Shown here piece after piece: positions 25,984-35,790 of a stretch of DNA of 64,000 nucleotides. The stretch covers positions 51,801 through 115,800 of the forward strand of contig QFQU01000013.1 in NCBI GenBank assembly GCA_003248965.1, in the 5' to 3' direction. This stretch comes from Brevundimonas sp. (GTDB lineage: Bacteria > Pseudomonadota > Alphaproteobacteria > Caulobacterales > Caulobacteraceae). The position numbers and the translations under genes are program-made. Every line of letters begins with the position of its first letter. The stretch's first letter is position 1. The notes beneath the pieces are model-generated. The model made no database searches. It saw only the letters and a list, made by a program, of their open reading frames with translations, and had not been told where the DNA came from.

Positions 25984-27483
25984 ATGCTGAAACCTCGCCA
26001 GGATCTGACCCCGAACACGGCCGCCTATGAAACCCAGGCGCTGGTCAAACCGACGGGGTTCCGCGAGTACGATGCGCGCTGGATTCTGGAGAAAGAAATC
26101 AATCTCCTCGGCATTCAGGCGCTGGGCCTCGGTCTGGCGACCTATGTGCACGAAATCGGCGTCCGGCCGCGCATCGTCGTCGGTCATGATTTTCGCGGCT
26201 ATAGCCTCAGCGTCAAACAGGCCCTGATCATCGGCCTGATGGAGGGCGGAATGGAGGTTCTGGACATCGGTCTGGCCCTGTCGCCCATGGCCTATTTTGG
26301 CCAGTTCGAACTGGACGCCCCCTGCGTCGCCATGGTCACGGCCAGCCATAACGAGAACGGCTGGACCGGGGTGAAGATGGGGGCGAACAAGCCCCTGACC
26401 TTCGGCCCCGACGAAATGGGCCGCCTGAAGGAGATCGTGCTGGGCGGTCAGGGCGTGGCCCGCGACGGCGGCAGGCTGGTGCGCATCGACGACTTCCGCG
26501 AGACCTATATCGCCGATGTGGCGTCAAAGGTTCAGGTGAAACGTCCGCTGAAGGTGGTGTGCGCCTGCGGCAACGGCACGGCCGGCGCCTTCGCGCCCGA
26601 AGCTCTGCGCCGCATGGGCGTCGAGGTGATCGAGATGGACACCGACCTCGACTACACCTTCCCCAAATACAACCCGAACCCCGAAGACCACGCCATGCTG
26701 GTGCAGATGGCCCAGCGGGTGAAGGAGACGGGCGCCGACCTGGCCCTGGGCTTCGACGGCGACGGCGACCGCTGCGGGGTGGTGGACGACACGGGCGAGG
26801 AGATCTTCGCCGACAAGATCGGCCTGATGCTGGCCCGCGACCTGTCCAGGGTCCACCCCGGCTCGACCTTCGTCGTCGATGTGAAGTCGACCGGCCTGTA
26901 CAAGACCGACGAGGTGCTGAAGGCCAACGGCGCCGAGGTCGTCTATTGGAAGACGGGCCATTCCTACATCAAGCGCAAGACCGCCGAACTGGGCGCCCTG
27001 GCCGGGTTCGAGAAGTCGGGCCACTTCTTCATGGCCGGCGATCTGGGCCATGGCTACGACGACGGTCTGGTCGCGGCCGGCGCGGTTCTGGCCATGCTGG
27101 ACCGCAATCCGGACAAGAAGCTCTCGGAACTGAAGTCCGCCCTGCCGGACGCCTGGACCAGCCTGACCATGTCGCCGCATTGCGATGACGAACTGAAGTA
27201 CGGGGTGCTGGAGCGGATCGTGAAGGAATATTCCGATCTGGCCGCCGCCGGGGGCGAAATCCTGGGCCGCAAGATCATCGAGGCCATCACCGTCAACGGC
27301 GTGCGCGAGCATCTGGACGACGGTTCATGGGTCCTGGTCCGCGCCTCGTCCAACAAACCCGAACTGGTCGTGGTGGTCGAAAGCATGCGCAGCGAAGACG
27401 ACATGCGGGACCTGTTCCGCAAGGAGATCAAGCCGCGCCTGGCCGCCTATCCCGAAATCGGCGCCTTCAATCAGGAAATCTGA
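25984..27483 (+). CDS. manB: Phosphomannomutase / phosphoglucomutase (AlgC-like)
   Basis: A 499-residue alpha-D-phosphohexomutase that interconverts mannose-6-P and mannose-1-P, supplying ManC. The phosphoserine loop TASHNENGWTGVKMG has its serine at residue 121. The metal loop DGDGDR is at 258-263. The sugar-binding loop is EKSGHFF and the phosphate-binding end is VRASSNKPELVVVVES. Length is near that of AlgC-type dual enzymes (about 460) with an N-terminal extension of some 30 residues. It could also act on glucose phosphates. Confidence 0.92.
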   Translation: MLKPRQDLTPNTAAYETQALVKPTGFREYDARWILEKEINLLGIQALGLGLATYVHEIGVRPRIVVGHDFRGYSLSVKQALIIGLMEGGMEVLDIGLALSPMAYFGQFELDAPCVAMVTASHNENGWTGVKMGANKPLTFGPDEMGRLKEIVLGGQGVARDGGRLVRIDDFRETYIADVASKVQVKRPLKVVCACGNGTAGAFAPEALRRMGVEVIEMDTDLDYTFPKYNPNPEDHAMLVQMAQRVKETGADLALGFDGDGDRCGVVDDTGEEIFADKIGLMLARDLSRVHPGSTFVVDVKSTGLYKTDEVLKANGAEVVYWKTGHSYIKRKTAELGALAGFEKSGHFFMAGDLGHGYDDGLVAAGAVLAMLDRNPDKKLSELKSALPDAWTSLTMSPHCDDELKYGVLERIVKEYSDLAAAGGEILGRKIIEAITVNGVREHLDDGSWVLVRASSNKPELVVVVESMRSEDDMRDLFRKEIKPRLAAYPEIGAFNQEI

Positions 27484-27555
27484 GACTTAAGGCCCATTCG
27501 ACTGAACCAATCCGGGTCCAGACCGCTTCTTTCCCGCAGACGGTCGGAGGATGGA

Positions 27556-27819
27556 TTGCCTCGCTACTTTTTCCATACCCAGAACGGGGACGTCGTCCGG
27601 GACGATCAGGGCGAGGAGTTGCACGGGGTCGAGGCGGCGCGCGAGGAGGCGGTTGCGGTCCTTGGCGAAATTCTGCGTTATCGGGGCGCGGCCTTCTGGG
27701 CGACGCGCCGATTCAGCGTCGTCGTGACCGACGACGCGGGACGAACGGTGGTCAGCATCACCGCCGCCGCGTCCGACAGCCCGCCCGAGGACTGGAGCGT
27801 GTCGGAGACGCCGCGATGA
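27556..27819 (+). CDS. Small conserved protein (DUF6894-like)
   Basis: An 87-residue protein starting MPRYFFHTQNGDVVRDDQG. The opening (MPRYFF, then an acidic DxxG turn, then a helix EAAREEAVAVLGEILR) is the pattern of small DUF6894-type proteins common in Alphaproteobacteria; their function is unknown. It starts at TTG with GGAGGA about four bases upstream. It overlaps the following Crp/Fnr gene by four bases (ATGA), so the two are translationally coupled. Confidence 0.75.
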   Translation: MPRYFFHTQNGDVVRDDQGEELHGVEAAREEAVAVLGEILRYRGAAFWATRRFSVVVTDDAGRTVVSITAAASDSPPEDWSVSETPR

Positions 27820-28559
27820 CCGAGACCCGCGCAACCCCCCGCGTACAGACTCTGGTGGACAAGCTGAGCCTGCGGGACCGGCTGTCGGACGAGGAGGTCG
27901 CCGCCCTGGATAAGGCGCTGGAACCGCCGCGCTCCGTCCCCGCCGGAGCAGACATCGTACGCGAGCACACCCGGCCCTCGGCCAGCACGCTTCTGATCTC
28001 GGGCTTCTCGGCCCGCTATTCCACATTGGAAGACGGTTCGCGCCAGATCACGGAGATCAATGTATCGGGGGATTTCATCGATCTGCACAGCCTGCTGATG
28101 AAGCAGATGGATCACGGGGTCGTGGCCCTGACGGACTGCGTGACAGCCAATGCCCCGCACATCCGCCTGATCGACATCACCGAGCGCCATCCGCACCTGG
28201 GGCGTCTGTTGTGGCTGGACACCATCATCGACGCCGCCATCCACCGACAATGGCTGGTGGCCATGGGCCGGCGCAGCGGCCTGAGCCATCTGGCCCATCT
28301 GGTGTGCGAACTCTACCTGCGTCTGCAGGCGGTGGGACAGACGGGCGATCTGAGTTTCGACCTGCCCCTCACACAGAACATTCTGGGCGACGCCCTGGGC
28401 TTGTCCGCCGTCCATGTCAGCCGGCTGATCTCCGAACTGCGGGCCGAGGGCGTGGTCCAGTGGTCGGGCGGCCGGATCGACATCCTGGACTGGCGCCGCC
28501 TGGCCGAGATCGCCGAATTCGACCCCACCTATCTGCGCCTGCAGAGCGAGCCGGTCTGA
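27816..28559 (+). CDS. Crp/Fnr-family transcription regulator
   Basis: A 247-residue regulator with an N-terminal cyclic-nucleotide-type beta barrel (about residues 30-130; TLEDGSRQITEINVSGDFID) and a C-terminal winged helix (about 165-225; LPLTQNILGDALGLSAVHVS, RLISELRAEGVVQWSGG). No N-terminal cysteine set for an Fnr iron-sulfur cluster is present. The long upstream frame overlaps the coupled small gene; the ATG at 27816 is the natural start. It resembles the many FixK-like or orphan Crp regulators of Caulobacterales. Target genes are unknown. Confidence 0.88.
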   Translation: MTETRATPRVQTLVDKLSLRDRLSDEEVAALDKALEPPRSVPAGADIVREHTRPSASTLLISGFSARYSTLEDGSRQITEINVSGDFIDLHSLLMKQMDHGVVALTDCVTANAPHIRLIDITERHPHLGRLLWLDTIIDAAIHRQWLVAMGRRSGLSHLAHLVCELYLRLQAVGQTGDLSFDLPLTQNILGDALGLSAVHVSRLISELRAEGVVQWSGGRIDILDWRRLAEIAEFDPTYLRLQSEPV

Positions 28560-28611
28560 CCGCTTAACCCATGTTATCGCGCACGGCGGCGCTTCGCGAT
28601 CTAGACGCCGC

Positions 28612-29259
28612 ATGCCGACGTCCCATCTGGTCCCCTCGCTTCTGTCCATCCTGGCCGTCCAGGGTCTGGACGAGGGCGACGCCCGCCCCGCCCTGCCCGG
28701 CGCCCATACGCTGGCCGAAGCCGAGGGCGAGCCGCTGATCACCTTCATCCTGGGCGGCGTGGCGGCCCGCCTGGGGCGCCACGCCGCCCTGTCGCAGGGG
28801 TTGGCGGGGCCGGAGGAACTGATCAATTTCGACGCCGTGCTGCGCCGGGGGCCGGCCGAGACCGCCATATGGTTGACGCCGGGCCGGTTTCTGACCGTGT
28901 CGGCCCAGCGTCTGGTCGACAGGATCGACGGCGCGACTCTGATCGACGCCGCCCTGGCCGACCTACGGCGCAGAAACGCTGCCCTGGAAGCCGAACTGAG
29001 GCGTCACGCGGGTCTGAAGGTCGAGCAGCGTCTGGCCGCCCTGATCCTGAACGTGCACGACCTGGGCGGCGGCGACGTCCTGGCCCTGAGGCAGAGCGAC
29101 CTAGCCGATCTGATGCAGGTGCGCCGGGCCAGCATCTCGGGCGCCTGCGCCGCCCTGGACGAAATCGGCGCGATCCGCCTGCGCCGCGGCGCCCTGGAAA
29201 TCGTCGATCCCGAAATCCTGCGCCGGATCGGCGATCCGCAGCCCGTCACTCCACCGTGA
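28612..29259 (+). CDS. Divergent Crp/Fnr-like helix-turn-helix protein
   Basis: A 215-residue protein whose last ~75 residues form a Crp-type winged helix (LKVEQRLAALILNVHDLGGG, LRQSDLADLMQVRRASISGA). The N-terminal ~120 residues look like a degenerate effector barrel followed by the long dimer helix (LADLRRRNAALEAELRR). It is shorter and more diverged than the Crp/Fnr gene before it. It ends convergently with glmS, the two 3' ends overlapping by 14 bases. Confidence 0.75.
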   Translation: MPTSHLVPSLLSILAVQGLDEGDARPALPGAHTLAEAEGEPLITFILGGVAARLGRHAALSQGLAGPEELINFDAVLRRGPAETAIWLTPGRFLTVSAQRLVDRIDGATLIDAALADLRRRNAALEAELRRHAGLKVEQRLAALILNVHDLGGGDVLALRQSDLADLMQVRRASISGACAALDEIGAIRLRRGALEIVDPEILRRIGDPQPVTPP

Positions 29260-31060
29260 CGGACTTGGCCAGGTTGCGGGGCTGGTCGACGTCGGTGCCC
29301 TTCTGGACAGCGGTGTAATAGGCCAGCAGTTGCACCGGCACGGCATAGACCAGGGGCGCGATCAGGGGGTGGCAGTCCGGGGCGTCGATGCGGCTGATGC
29401 CGGCGCCGTGCGGGTCGGGGGCGTTGACCGGCGCGATCATGATGACCGGCCCGCCCCGCGCGGCGACCTCTTGCAGGTTCGACGCCGTTTTCTCGAACAC
29501 GTCGTCCAGCGGCGCCAGAGCGATGGTCGGCGTCGCCTCGTCGATCAGGGCGATCGGACCGTGCTTCAGCTCTCCGGCCGCATAACCCTCGGCGTGGATA
29601 TAGCTGATCTCCTTCAGCTTCAGCGCGCCCTCCATGGCCAGGGGGAACATGGCGCCACGTCCCAGGAACAGGACGTCGTCGGCCTTTGACAGCTCTTGGA
29701 CCACGGCGCGGATGCTGTCGCCCATGGTCAGGGCCTCGGCGATCAGGCGCGGGCTTTCGAACAGCGCCCTGACCAGTTCGGCCTCCTGGGCGGCGTCGAT
29801 CCGGCCGCGCGCCACGCCGGCCGCCACGGCCAGGGCCAGGAGGGCGGCGACCTGGGCGGTGAAGGCCTTGGTCGAGGCGACGCCGATCTCCGGTCCCGCA
29901 TGGGTCGGCCACAGCACATCGGCCTCGCGCGCCATGGAGGAGGAATGGACATTGACCACCGCCGCGGTCTGCAAGCCTTGCGCCTTGCACCAGGTCAGGC
30001 TGGCCAGGGTGTCGGCCGTTTCGCCGGACTGGCTGACGGCGACCGCCAGGGTGCGCGGCGACACGGCGGGCGAGCGATACCGGAACTCCGACGCGATCTC
30101 CACGTCGCAGGGCAAGCCCGCCAGCTTCTCGAAAGCATAGCGGCCGATCTGACCGGCGTAGAAGGCGGTGCCGCAAGCGACGATCTGAATGCGGTCGATG
30201 GCGGCGAAATCGACTGCGTTCGTCTTCGCCGTTCCCGTCACAAGATCGAGATATTCGGACAGGGTGTGCTGGACGCTGTCGGGCTGTTCATGGATTTCCT
30301 TTTCCATGAAGTGGCGATACTCGCCCTTCTCGACCAGGGCCGAAGAGGCCGCGACCTGGACGACTGCACGGTCCGCCGGCTTGCCCGTCACGTCGAAAAT
30401 CTGGACGCCGGCCTTGGTCACGGCGACATAGTCGCCCTCTTCCAGATAGGAAATTTTCTGGGTGAAGGGGCCGACCGCCAGGGCGTCCGAGCCAAGATAC
30501 ATCTCGTCCTCGCCCCAGCCGACGACCAGAGGGCTGCCGCGCCGCGCGCCCAGGATCAGGTCGGCCTCGCCGTCGATCAGCACCGCCAGGGCGTAGGCGC
30601 CGGTCAGTCGGTCCAGGGTGGCCTTGAAGGCCTCCAGCGGCTTCCTGCCGGTCTTCAGCTCGGCGTCCAGCAGGTGGGCGATGACCTCGGTGTCGGTCTG
30701 GCTTTCGAAGACATGGCCCTCGGCGGCCAACTCGGCCTTCAGCTCGGCGAAATTCTCGATGATGCCGTTATGGACCAGCGTCACGCGGCCGGCCTTGTGC
30801 GGATGGGCGTTGGCGGTCGTCGGCGCGCCATGGGTGGCCCAGCGCGTATGGCCGATGCCCACGACGCCGTTCAGCGGATCCTCGGCCAGCACGGCTTCCA
30901 GATTGCGAATCTTGCCCTTGGCGCGTCGGCGCTCGACCTTGCCGTCGACCATCACCGCGACGCCTGCGGAATCATAGCCGCGGTACTCCAGCCGCTTCAG
31001 GCTGTCGATCAGCCGAGGAACGACGGGTCCGTTGCCGGTGACGCCGATGATGCCGCACAT
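29246..31060 (-). CDS. glmS: Glutamine-fructose-6-phosphate aminotransferase
   Basis: A 604-residue enzyme making glucosamine-6-phosphate from fructose-6-phosphate and glutamine, the first step to UDP-GlcNAc. The glutaminase domain begins MCGIIGVTG, with the nucleophilic cysteine at position 2 after the start. Two SIS sugar-isomerase domains follow (VACGTAFYAGQIGRYAFEKL, SQSGETADTL), and it ends with the family sequence QPRNLAKSVTVE. GGAG lies eight bases before the ATG. No glmS ribozyme is evident upstream. It is divergent from glmM across about 150 bases. Confidence 0.97.
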   Translation of the reverse strand: MCGIIGVTGNGPVVPRLIDSLKRLEYRGYDSAGVAVMVDGKVERRRAKGKIRNLEAVLAEDPLNGVVGIGHTRWATHGAPTTANAHPHKAGRVTLVHNGIIENFAELKAELAAEGHVFESQTDTEVIAHLLDAELKTGRKPLEAFKATLDRLTGAYALAVLIDGEADLILGARRGSPLVVGWGEDEMYLGSDALAVGPFTQKISYLEEGDYVAVTKAGVQIFDVTGKPADRAVVQVAASSALVEKGEYRHFMEKEIHEQPDSVQHTLSEYLDLVTGTAKTNAVDFAAIDRIQIVACGTAFYAGQIGRYAFEKLAGLPCDVEIASEFRYRSPAVSPRTLAVAVSQSGETADTLASLTWCKAQGLQTAAVVNVHSSSMAREADVLWPTHAGPEIGVASTKAFTAQVAALLALAVAAGVARGRIDAAQEAELVRALFESPRLIAEALTMGDSIRAVVQELSKADDVLFLGRGAMFPLAMEGALKLKEISYIHAEGYAAGELKHGPIALIDEATPTIALAPLDDVFEKTASNLQEVAARGGPVIMIAPVNAPDPHGAGISRIDAPDCHPLIAPLVYAVPVQLLAYYTAVQKGTDVDQPRNLAKSVTVE

Positions 31061-31216
31061 GCCGCAAGCTCCGAAAGAAAACAGGGCCGCTTTTGCACTG
31101 GCGGCGAACTGGGACTAAGCCACGCAATCAAGCCCCATCGGCCGTCTATGCAATCTTAAGGCGGACCGCATCAAAAATGGGGTTTCGGAACGTTACCCGA
31201 AATGAAGGACCGATCC

Positions 31217-32566
31217 TTGGGCGACAGAAAATATTTCGGCACCGACGGCATCCGCGGGCGCGCCAACAGCTATCCGATGACGGCCGAGGTGGCCCTGCGG
31301 GTCGGCCTGGCCGCCGGCCGCCTGTTCAACACGGGCGACGACCGCCGCCATCTGGTGGTGATCGGCAAGGACACCCGCCTGTCCGGCTATATGATCGAAC
31401 CGGCCCTGGTCGCCGGCTTCGCCTCGGTGGGCATGGACGTGCGCACCTTCGGCCCGGTGCCGACGCCGGGCGTGGCCATGCTGACCCGTTCCATGCGCGC
31501 CGATCTGGGGGTCATGATCTCGGCCTCGCACAACGACTACGCCGACAACGGGATCAAGCTGTTCGGCCCTGACGGCTACAAGCTGTCGGACGAGATCGAG
31601 CTGAAGATCGAGGCCATGATGGACGACGGCCTGGGGCAGGGGCTGGCGGCGTCCAACCGCCTGGGCCGGGTCAAGCGCATCGACGACGCCCAGGCCCGCT
31701 ATATCGAGATCGCCAAACAGGCCTTCCCCAAGCGGCTGACGCTACAGGGCCTGCGCATCGCCGTCGATTGCGCCAACGGCGCCGGCTACAAGGTCGCCCC
31801 CACCACCCTCTATGAACTGGGGGCCGAGGTCTTCCCCGTTGGGGTCGAGCCGAACGGGACCAACATCAACGCCGACTGCGGCTCGACCCATCCCGAGACC
31901 CTGGCCGAGGCGGTCAAACGCTATCGCGCCGACATCGGCATCGCCCTGGACGGCGACGCCGACCGCCTGATCGTCTGCGACGAAAAGGGCCAGGTGGTGG
32001 ACGGCGACCAGATCATGGCCCTGGTCGGGCTGGACTGGGCGCGACGCGGCCTGCTGACCGGCGGCGGGATCGTCGCCACCGTCATGTCCAATCTGGGGCT
32101 GGAGCGCCGCCTGAAGGCCGAGGGCCTGACGCTGGAGCGGACCAAGGTCGGCGACCGCTACGTCATGGAGCGGATGCGCGAGGGCGGCTTCAACATCGGC
32201 GGCGAACAGTCGGGCCACATCATCCTGCACGACCACGCCACCACGGGCGACGGCCTGATGGCGGCGCTGCAGGTTCTGGCCGTCCTGGTCGAATCCGGAA
32301 AGCCGATGAGCGTCCTGGCCCGCCAGTTCGACCCCGTGCCGCAACGGCTGGAGAACGTCCGCTTCACCACCGAAAAGCCGCTGGAGACCGACAAGGTCAA
32401 GGCCGCCATCGCCGAGGCCGAGGCCGCCCTGAACGGCCAGGGCCGCCTGCTGGTCCGTCCTTCAGGCACCGAAAAACTGATCCGCGTCATGGCCGAAGGC
32501 GACGACGAAGCCCTGGTCAAACGTGTTGTGGCCGAGGTGGCCGGCGCCGTGCGCACGGCGGGCTGA
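31217..32566 (+). CDS. glmM: Phosphoglucosamine mutase
   Basis: A 449-residue mutase converting glucosamine-6-P to glucosamine-1-P. The phosphoserine loop ISASHNDYADNGIKLFG, the metal loop DGDADR, the sugar loop GGEQSGH and the C-terminal RPSGTEKLIRVM are all present. The frame is open from an ATG at 31202 with no good ribosome site. A TTG at 31217 has AAGGA seven bases upstream and gives the common start (M)GDRKYFGTDGIRG, so it is preferred. With glmS opposite, this forms a divergent pair for amino-sugar synthesis. Confidence 0.95.
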   Translation: MGDRKYFGTDGIRGRANSYPMTAEVALRVGLAAGRLFNTGDDRRHLVVIGKDTRLSGYMIEPALVAGFASVGMDVRTFGPVPTPGVAMLTRSMRADLGVMISASHNDYADNGIKLFGPDGYKLSDEIELKIEAMMDDGLGQGLAASNRLGRVKRIDDAQARYIEIAKQAFPKRLTLQGLRIAVDCANGAGYKVAPTTLYELGAEVFPVGVEPNGTNINADCGSTHPETLAEAVKRYRADIGIALDGDADRLIVCDEKGQVVDGDQIMALVGLDWARRGLLTGGGIVATVMSNLGLERRLKAEGLTLERTKVGDRYVMERMREGGFNIGGEQSGHIILHDHATTGDGLMAALQVLAVLVESGKPMSVLARQFDPVPQRLENVRFTTEKPLETDKVKAAIAEAEAALNGQGRLLVRPSGTEKLIRVMAEGDDEALVKRVVAEVAGAVRTAG

Positions 32567-32629
32567 AGTCCGAGCTCGATCGCAGTCCGTCGCAGTCTGG
32601 ACTGGTCCATTCAGCGCGCCGTTTTCGCT

Positions 32630-35600
32630 TCAACCGGCGACACGGACAGCGATCATACCCTCGTCGGCAGTCTCGCCCGCCGTTGCGTCGGCGGCCAAGG
32701 CCGCCGCCATGAGCGCCTCGCCTTCGTCGGTCTGTCCGATCTCCTTAAGCATCCGGCCGAGACCGTATTTCGCCTTCTGATTGGAAGGATCGAGATCCGC
32801 CGCCGTGCGATAGGCCGTGACGGCTTCGGTCTTGCGATTGAGGAACCGAAGCAAAGACCCGCGCCGCATGTGGAGCTCGACATCGTCGCTCTTCTGCTGG
32901 ATCGCCTTGTCGCACATGTCCAAGGCGACGTCCCGACTGATCCGCAGAAGTCGGTCCGACACGCAGGCTTGTGCAACGTCGTCGAGATCGATGGTGGTCA
33001 GCGCCGTAAAGCGCGCCCTGTCCTCGCCAGCGCCGCGCGTGTCGCCGAGCCTGTCGCGGACAGCCGCCCGATCGATCAACAGAGCCGGGAAGTCGGTCTC
33101 GACCGACAGGGCGTTGGTGAGCACAGTCTCCGCCTTGGCTGGATCCGACGCCTTCAAGCCCGAGGCTAGAGACTGCGTCATGGCGATGAATATCCCCACC
33201 TGCGCTTCGGCATGTCCGAGCGATTGCGCCAAGACCTTCGCCTGGTCATAGGCCGCTTGCGTCCGCCCCATGCGCATGAGCTGCACCACCAGCGCCATCT
33301 GGGCTGTTTGGTCTTGCGGCTGAAGCGCGGCGACCCGTTCCAGGTCGGCGAGCGCACGGGCCGACTGACCCATGCGCTCATAGGCGGCAGCCCGACGATA
33401 AAGAGCGTGAATGTCCTCCGGCCAGGATCGCAGCGCCCCCGTGAACGCCAGCACAGCCTCCAGATCGTCGTTCTCGATTTCCGCCAACCGGCCCTTGGCG
33501 TGAAGAAGGATCACCTCATTGGGATTGACGGCCTCCGCTGCGGCGATATCGGCGCGCGCCTTTTCAAGCGTGTTCAGGGCCAGATAGGCCAGGGCGCGGT
33601 TGGCGAGCGCATTGGCGTTGGGCGCCGGAAAGCCAGCGATCGCAGCGTCAAACTGGGCGATAGCCGCCAGATGATCGCCCTGATCGTTGAGCGCGTAACC
33701 GCGACGAAGCGCGGCCTCCGGATCGCCTTCGGGCGGGGTCTCCAGGGTTTGACGGTCCGTGGCCGTCATCACATAGCCCGGCCTCACCCGCATGGTCGCC
33801 TTCAGGTCCTTGAACCGGTCCATGTTCGACTGTTCGGCCCTGACCTCCGTCGCCGTCGCATAGGGTCGAAGCGTGATGGACCCCCGATCGGTCTCCAGCC
33901 GGTTTCCGTTCCGCTGAACGGTGCGGAAATAGCGGGTGGCGCCCGCCTCGACCTCGTAGGGCTCTACCGAGAAGTCGATGTCGTCCCGGCCTTCGGGGAG
34001 GATGACGACGGTGCGGAAGGAGCTGAAGCCGGGGAAGTCTTTCGCGTAATCCGCGTCTCTGAATCGCTCGTCGGCGTTCAGGTCGAACCCCTGCCATGTG
34101 ACGTGAGCCAAGGGGATGTTGATCGGCCCGCCGCTCCAGTCGAAGACCATGCGCGCCGTCGCGCTGGCGACGAATTCATGCGTATCCTCGCGGTATTCCC
34201 ATTGGCTTCTTACGTCAGAGACCTCGCCGCTGCTCTTCAGCAGCGTCTTCCATCGCTCATCGTAGAGCCGCGTCAGTTCGGTCGTCGGCGCCTGCGCCGC
34301 GACGGCCTGCATTTCGGTGGCGCTGTCACCCCGATCGATATCGGTGATCGTGACGCGTGCGGGGCTGTAAACGCCCTCCGACAGGTCGATCTCGACCGTA
34401 ATGGCGCCCATGGGACGCGAGGGAAGGCTGAGCGGAACGCGCTCCAGACGCGCGCGCTCGGTGATGGGAAGGATGTATTCGTGAACCAACGGCACGTCCG
34501 GCGTCAGGCTTCGATCCCCGATCCGGGACCCGTCCATCAGATAGGTCTGCTGACCGATCCGCGCCTTGACGATCACATGATCGAACACGCTGACCATTGG
34601 CAGATATTGGTCGAGCGGCAGATTGTTCGAGGAGACCAGCACTGGAACCGCGTCGATGTCGAGCGCTCGCAGCAGCGCCACCAAAAGAACGGTCTTGCCC
34701 TTGCAGTCGCCCTGACGGCTGGCCCAGACGTCCTGAGCCGAGGTCGGCAGCCAGCCCCCTTCGCCAAGCGTCAAGGCCATGTAGCGCACCTCGTCCTGAA
34801 CCAGCCTCAGGGCCGCCAGGGCGCGTGCTTCGGGAGTGGGGTTCTCGGACTTGATACGTTCCAGGCTTGCGGCGAGATCTGGCGCGTCCGGCAGGCGCTC
34901 TGCCTGATCGAAGGCCGGGCGCACATGGTCGGCGATGGCGCCCCATTGCGGTATGCTGCTGACCTGCCAGCCGTAGTCCGGAAGCGATCGAGGTGCGATG
35001 TTGATCGGGTACGCGTCTCCGTTCGTATCCGTCATGCGATAGGTCAGGACCTTGAAATCGTCCTTCTGGAGGATCGGCGGAAGCTCGGCATGGCGACCGA
35101 CGCGGGTTTGCACCGCCATGGAGGACGGCCAGCTCAGAGTCGTCACGCCAAGGTCGACCGGCAATGCAGAGCGCGAATAGCCGATCGCTTCCAGGGGATT
35201 GCCGAAGACGTCAAACTGGGTGCGCAGCGAATAGGCGAAGTCGATAGTGTCGCCCACGCGGATGTCCGGGTTGATCAGGAGGCCGGTCAGAATTCCTGTG
35301 ATCTGCTGCGACTTCTCCAGACCCGCCTCCCGGCGAAGGATGGTGAAGTCGGTCTTCTCCAGAATGTCGGTGGTTTCGCCCGCGCGGACAATGCGGGCGT
35401 GATGGACAGTGGGCGTTTGGAAGGCCGGATTCCACTCCAGGCTCAGCCGCGACGCCTGTTGCAGCCCCAGGGGCGACAGCACCTTGAGTCGCATGTGGAC
35501 ATAGGTTTCCGTATGGTCCCCAAAGGCCCTCGCATGGCTTTCGACGACTTCGTACCGAAAGGGCTGCGTTTGACTGTCGGGCCTGTTGGAGCGGTGCGGC

Positions 35601-35710
35601 GCGACCTCGGGAAGCCAATCCGGCGCGGGGCCGCGCTGAATCGTTTCGCCGGCGATCGCCGATGTGCCGACCAGCAAGGCCCAGACGACCAGCACCAACC
35701 CTCTTTTCAA
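32630..35710 (-). CDS. Periplasmic DUF3857 / transglutaminase-like / TPR protein
   Basis: A 1026-residue exported protein. A signal peptide (MKRGLVLVVWALLVGTSAIAG) is followed by a DUF3857 beta domain (about residues 50-250) and a transglutaminase-like core (about 280-400). That core has cysteine in RQGDCKGKT, histidine in VFDHVIVK and aspartate in YLMDGSRIGD, so the catalytic triad looks intact. A beta-rich region follows, then TPR repeats (about 660-1010, e.g. NAKGR-type helices and YRTAADLDPSNQKAKYGLGR). It starts with TTG behind GGAGG at seven-base spacing. The family is common but of unknown role; a part in envelope remodelling is a guess. Confidence 0.82.
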   Translation of the reverse strand: MKRGLVLVVWALLVGTSAIAGETIQRGPAPDWLPEVAPHRSNRPDSQTQPFRYEVVESHARAFGDHTETYVHMRLKVLSPLGLQQASRLSLEWNPAFQTPTVHHARIVRAGETTDILEKTDFTILRREAGLEKSQQITGILTGLLINPDIRVGDTIDFAYSLRTQFDVFGNPLEAIGYSRSALPVDLGVTTLSWPSSMAVQTRVGRHAELPPILQKDDFKVLTYRMTDTNGDAYPINIAPRSLPDYGWQVSSIPQWGAIADHVRPAFDQAERLPDAPDLAASLERIKSENPTPEARALAALRLVQDEVRYMALTLGEGGWLPTSAQDVWASRQGDCKGKTVLLVALLRALDIDAVPVLVSSNNLPLDQYLPMVSVFDHVIVKARIGQQTYLMDGSRIGDRSLTPDVPLVHEYILPITERARLERVPLSLPSRPMGAITVEIDLSEGVYSPARVTITDIDRGDSATEMQAVAAQAPTTELTRLYDERWKTLLKSSGEVSDVRSQWEYREDTHEFVASATARMVFDWSGGPINIPLAHVTWQGFDLNADERFRDADYAKDFPGFSSFRTVVILPEGRDDIDFSVEPYEVEAGATRYFRTVQRNGNRLETDRGSITLRPYATATEVRAEQSNMDRFKDLKATMRVRPGYVMTATDRQTLETPPEGDPEAALRRGYALNDQGDHLAAIAQFDAAIAGFPAPNANALANRALAYLALNTLEKARADIAAAEAVNPNEVILLHAKGRLAEIENDDLEAVLAFTGALRSWPEDIHALYRRAAAYERMGQSARALADLERVAALQPQDQTAQMALVVQLMRMGRTQAAYDQAKVLAQSLGHAEAQVGIFIAMTQSLASGLKASDPAKAETVLTNALSVETDFPALLIDRAAVRDRLGDTRGAGEDRARFTALTTIDLDDVAQACVSDRLLRISRDVALDMCDKAIQQKSDDVELHMRRGSLLRFLNRKTEAVTAYRTAADLDPSNQKAKYGLGRMLKEIGQTDEGEALMAAALAADATAGETADEGMIAVRVAG

Positions 35711-35790
35711 GGCTATCCCTCCCCGACGGAATCCGCTGTTATCTGCGTAGCAGATCGCCGACGCGAAAGCATAGAGACGCGGTCAAGGCT

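Noticed and set aside
31061..31216. glmS ribozyme upstream of glmS
   Set aside because: No ribozyme-like core is visible, and the element is known from Firmicutes rather than Alphaproteobacteria.
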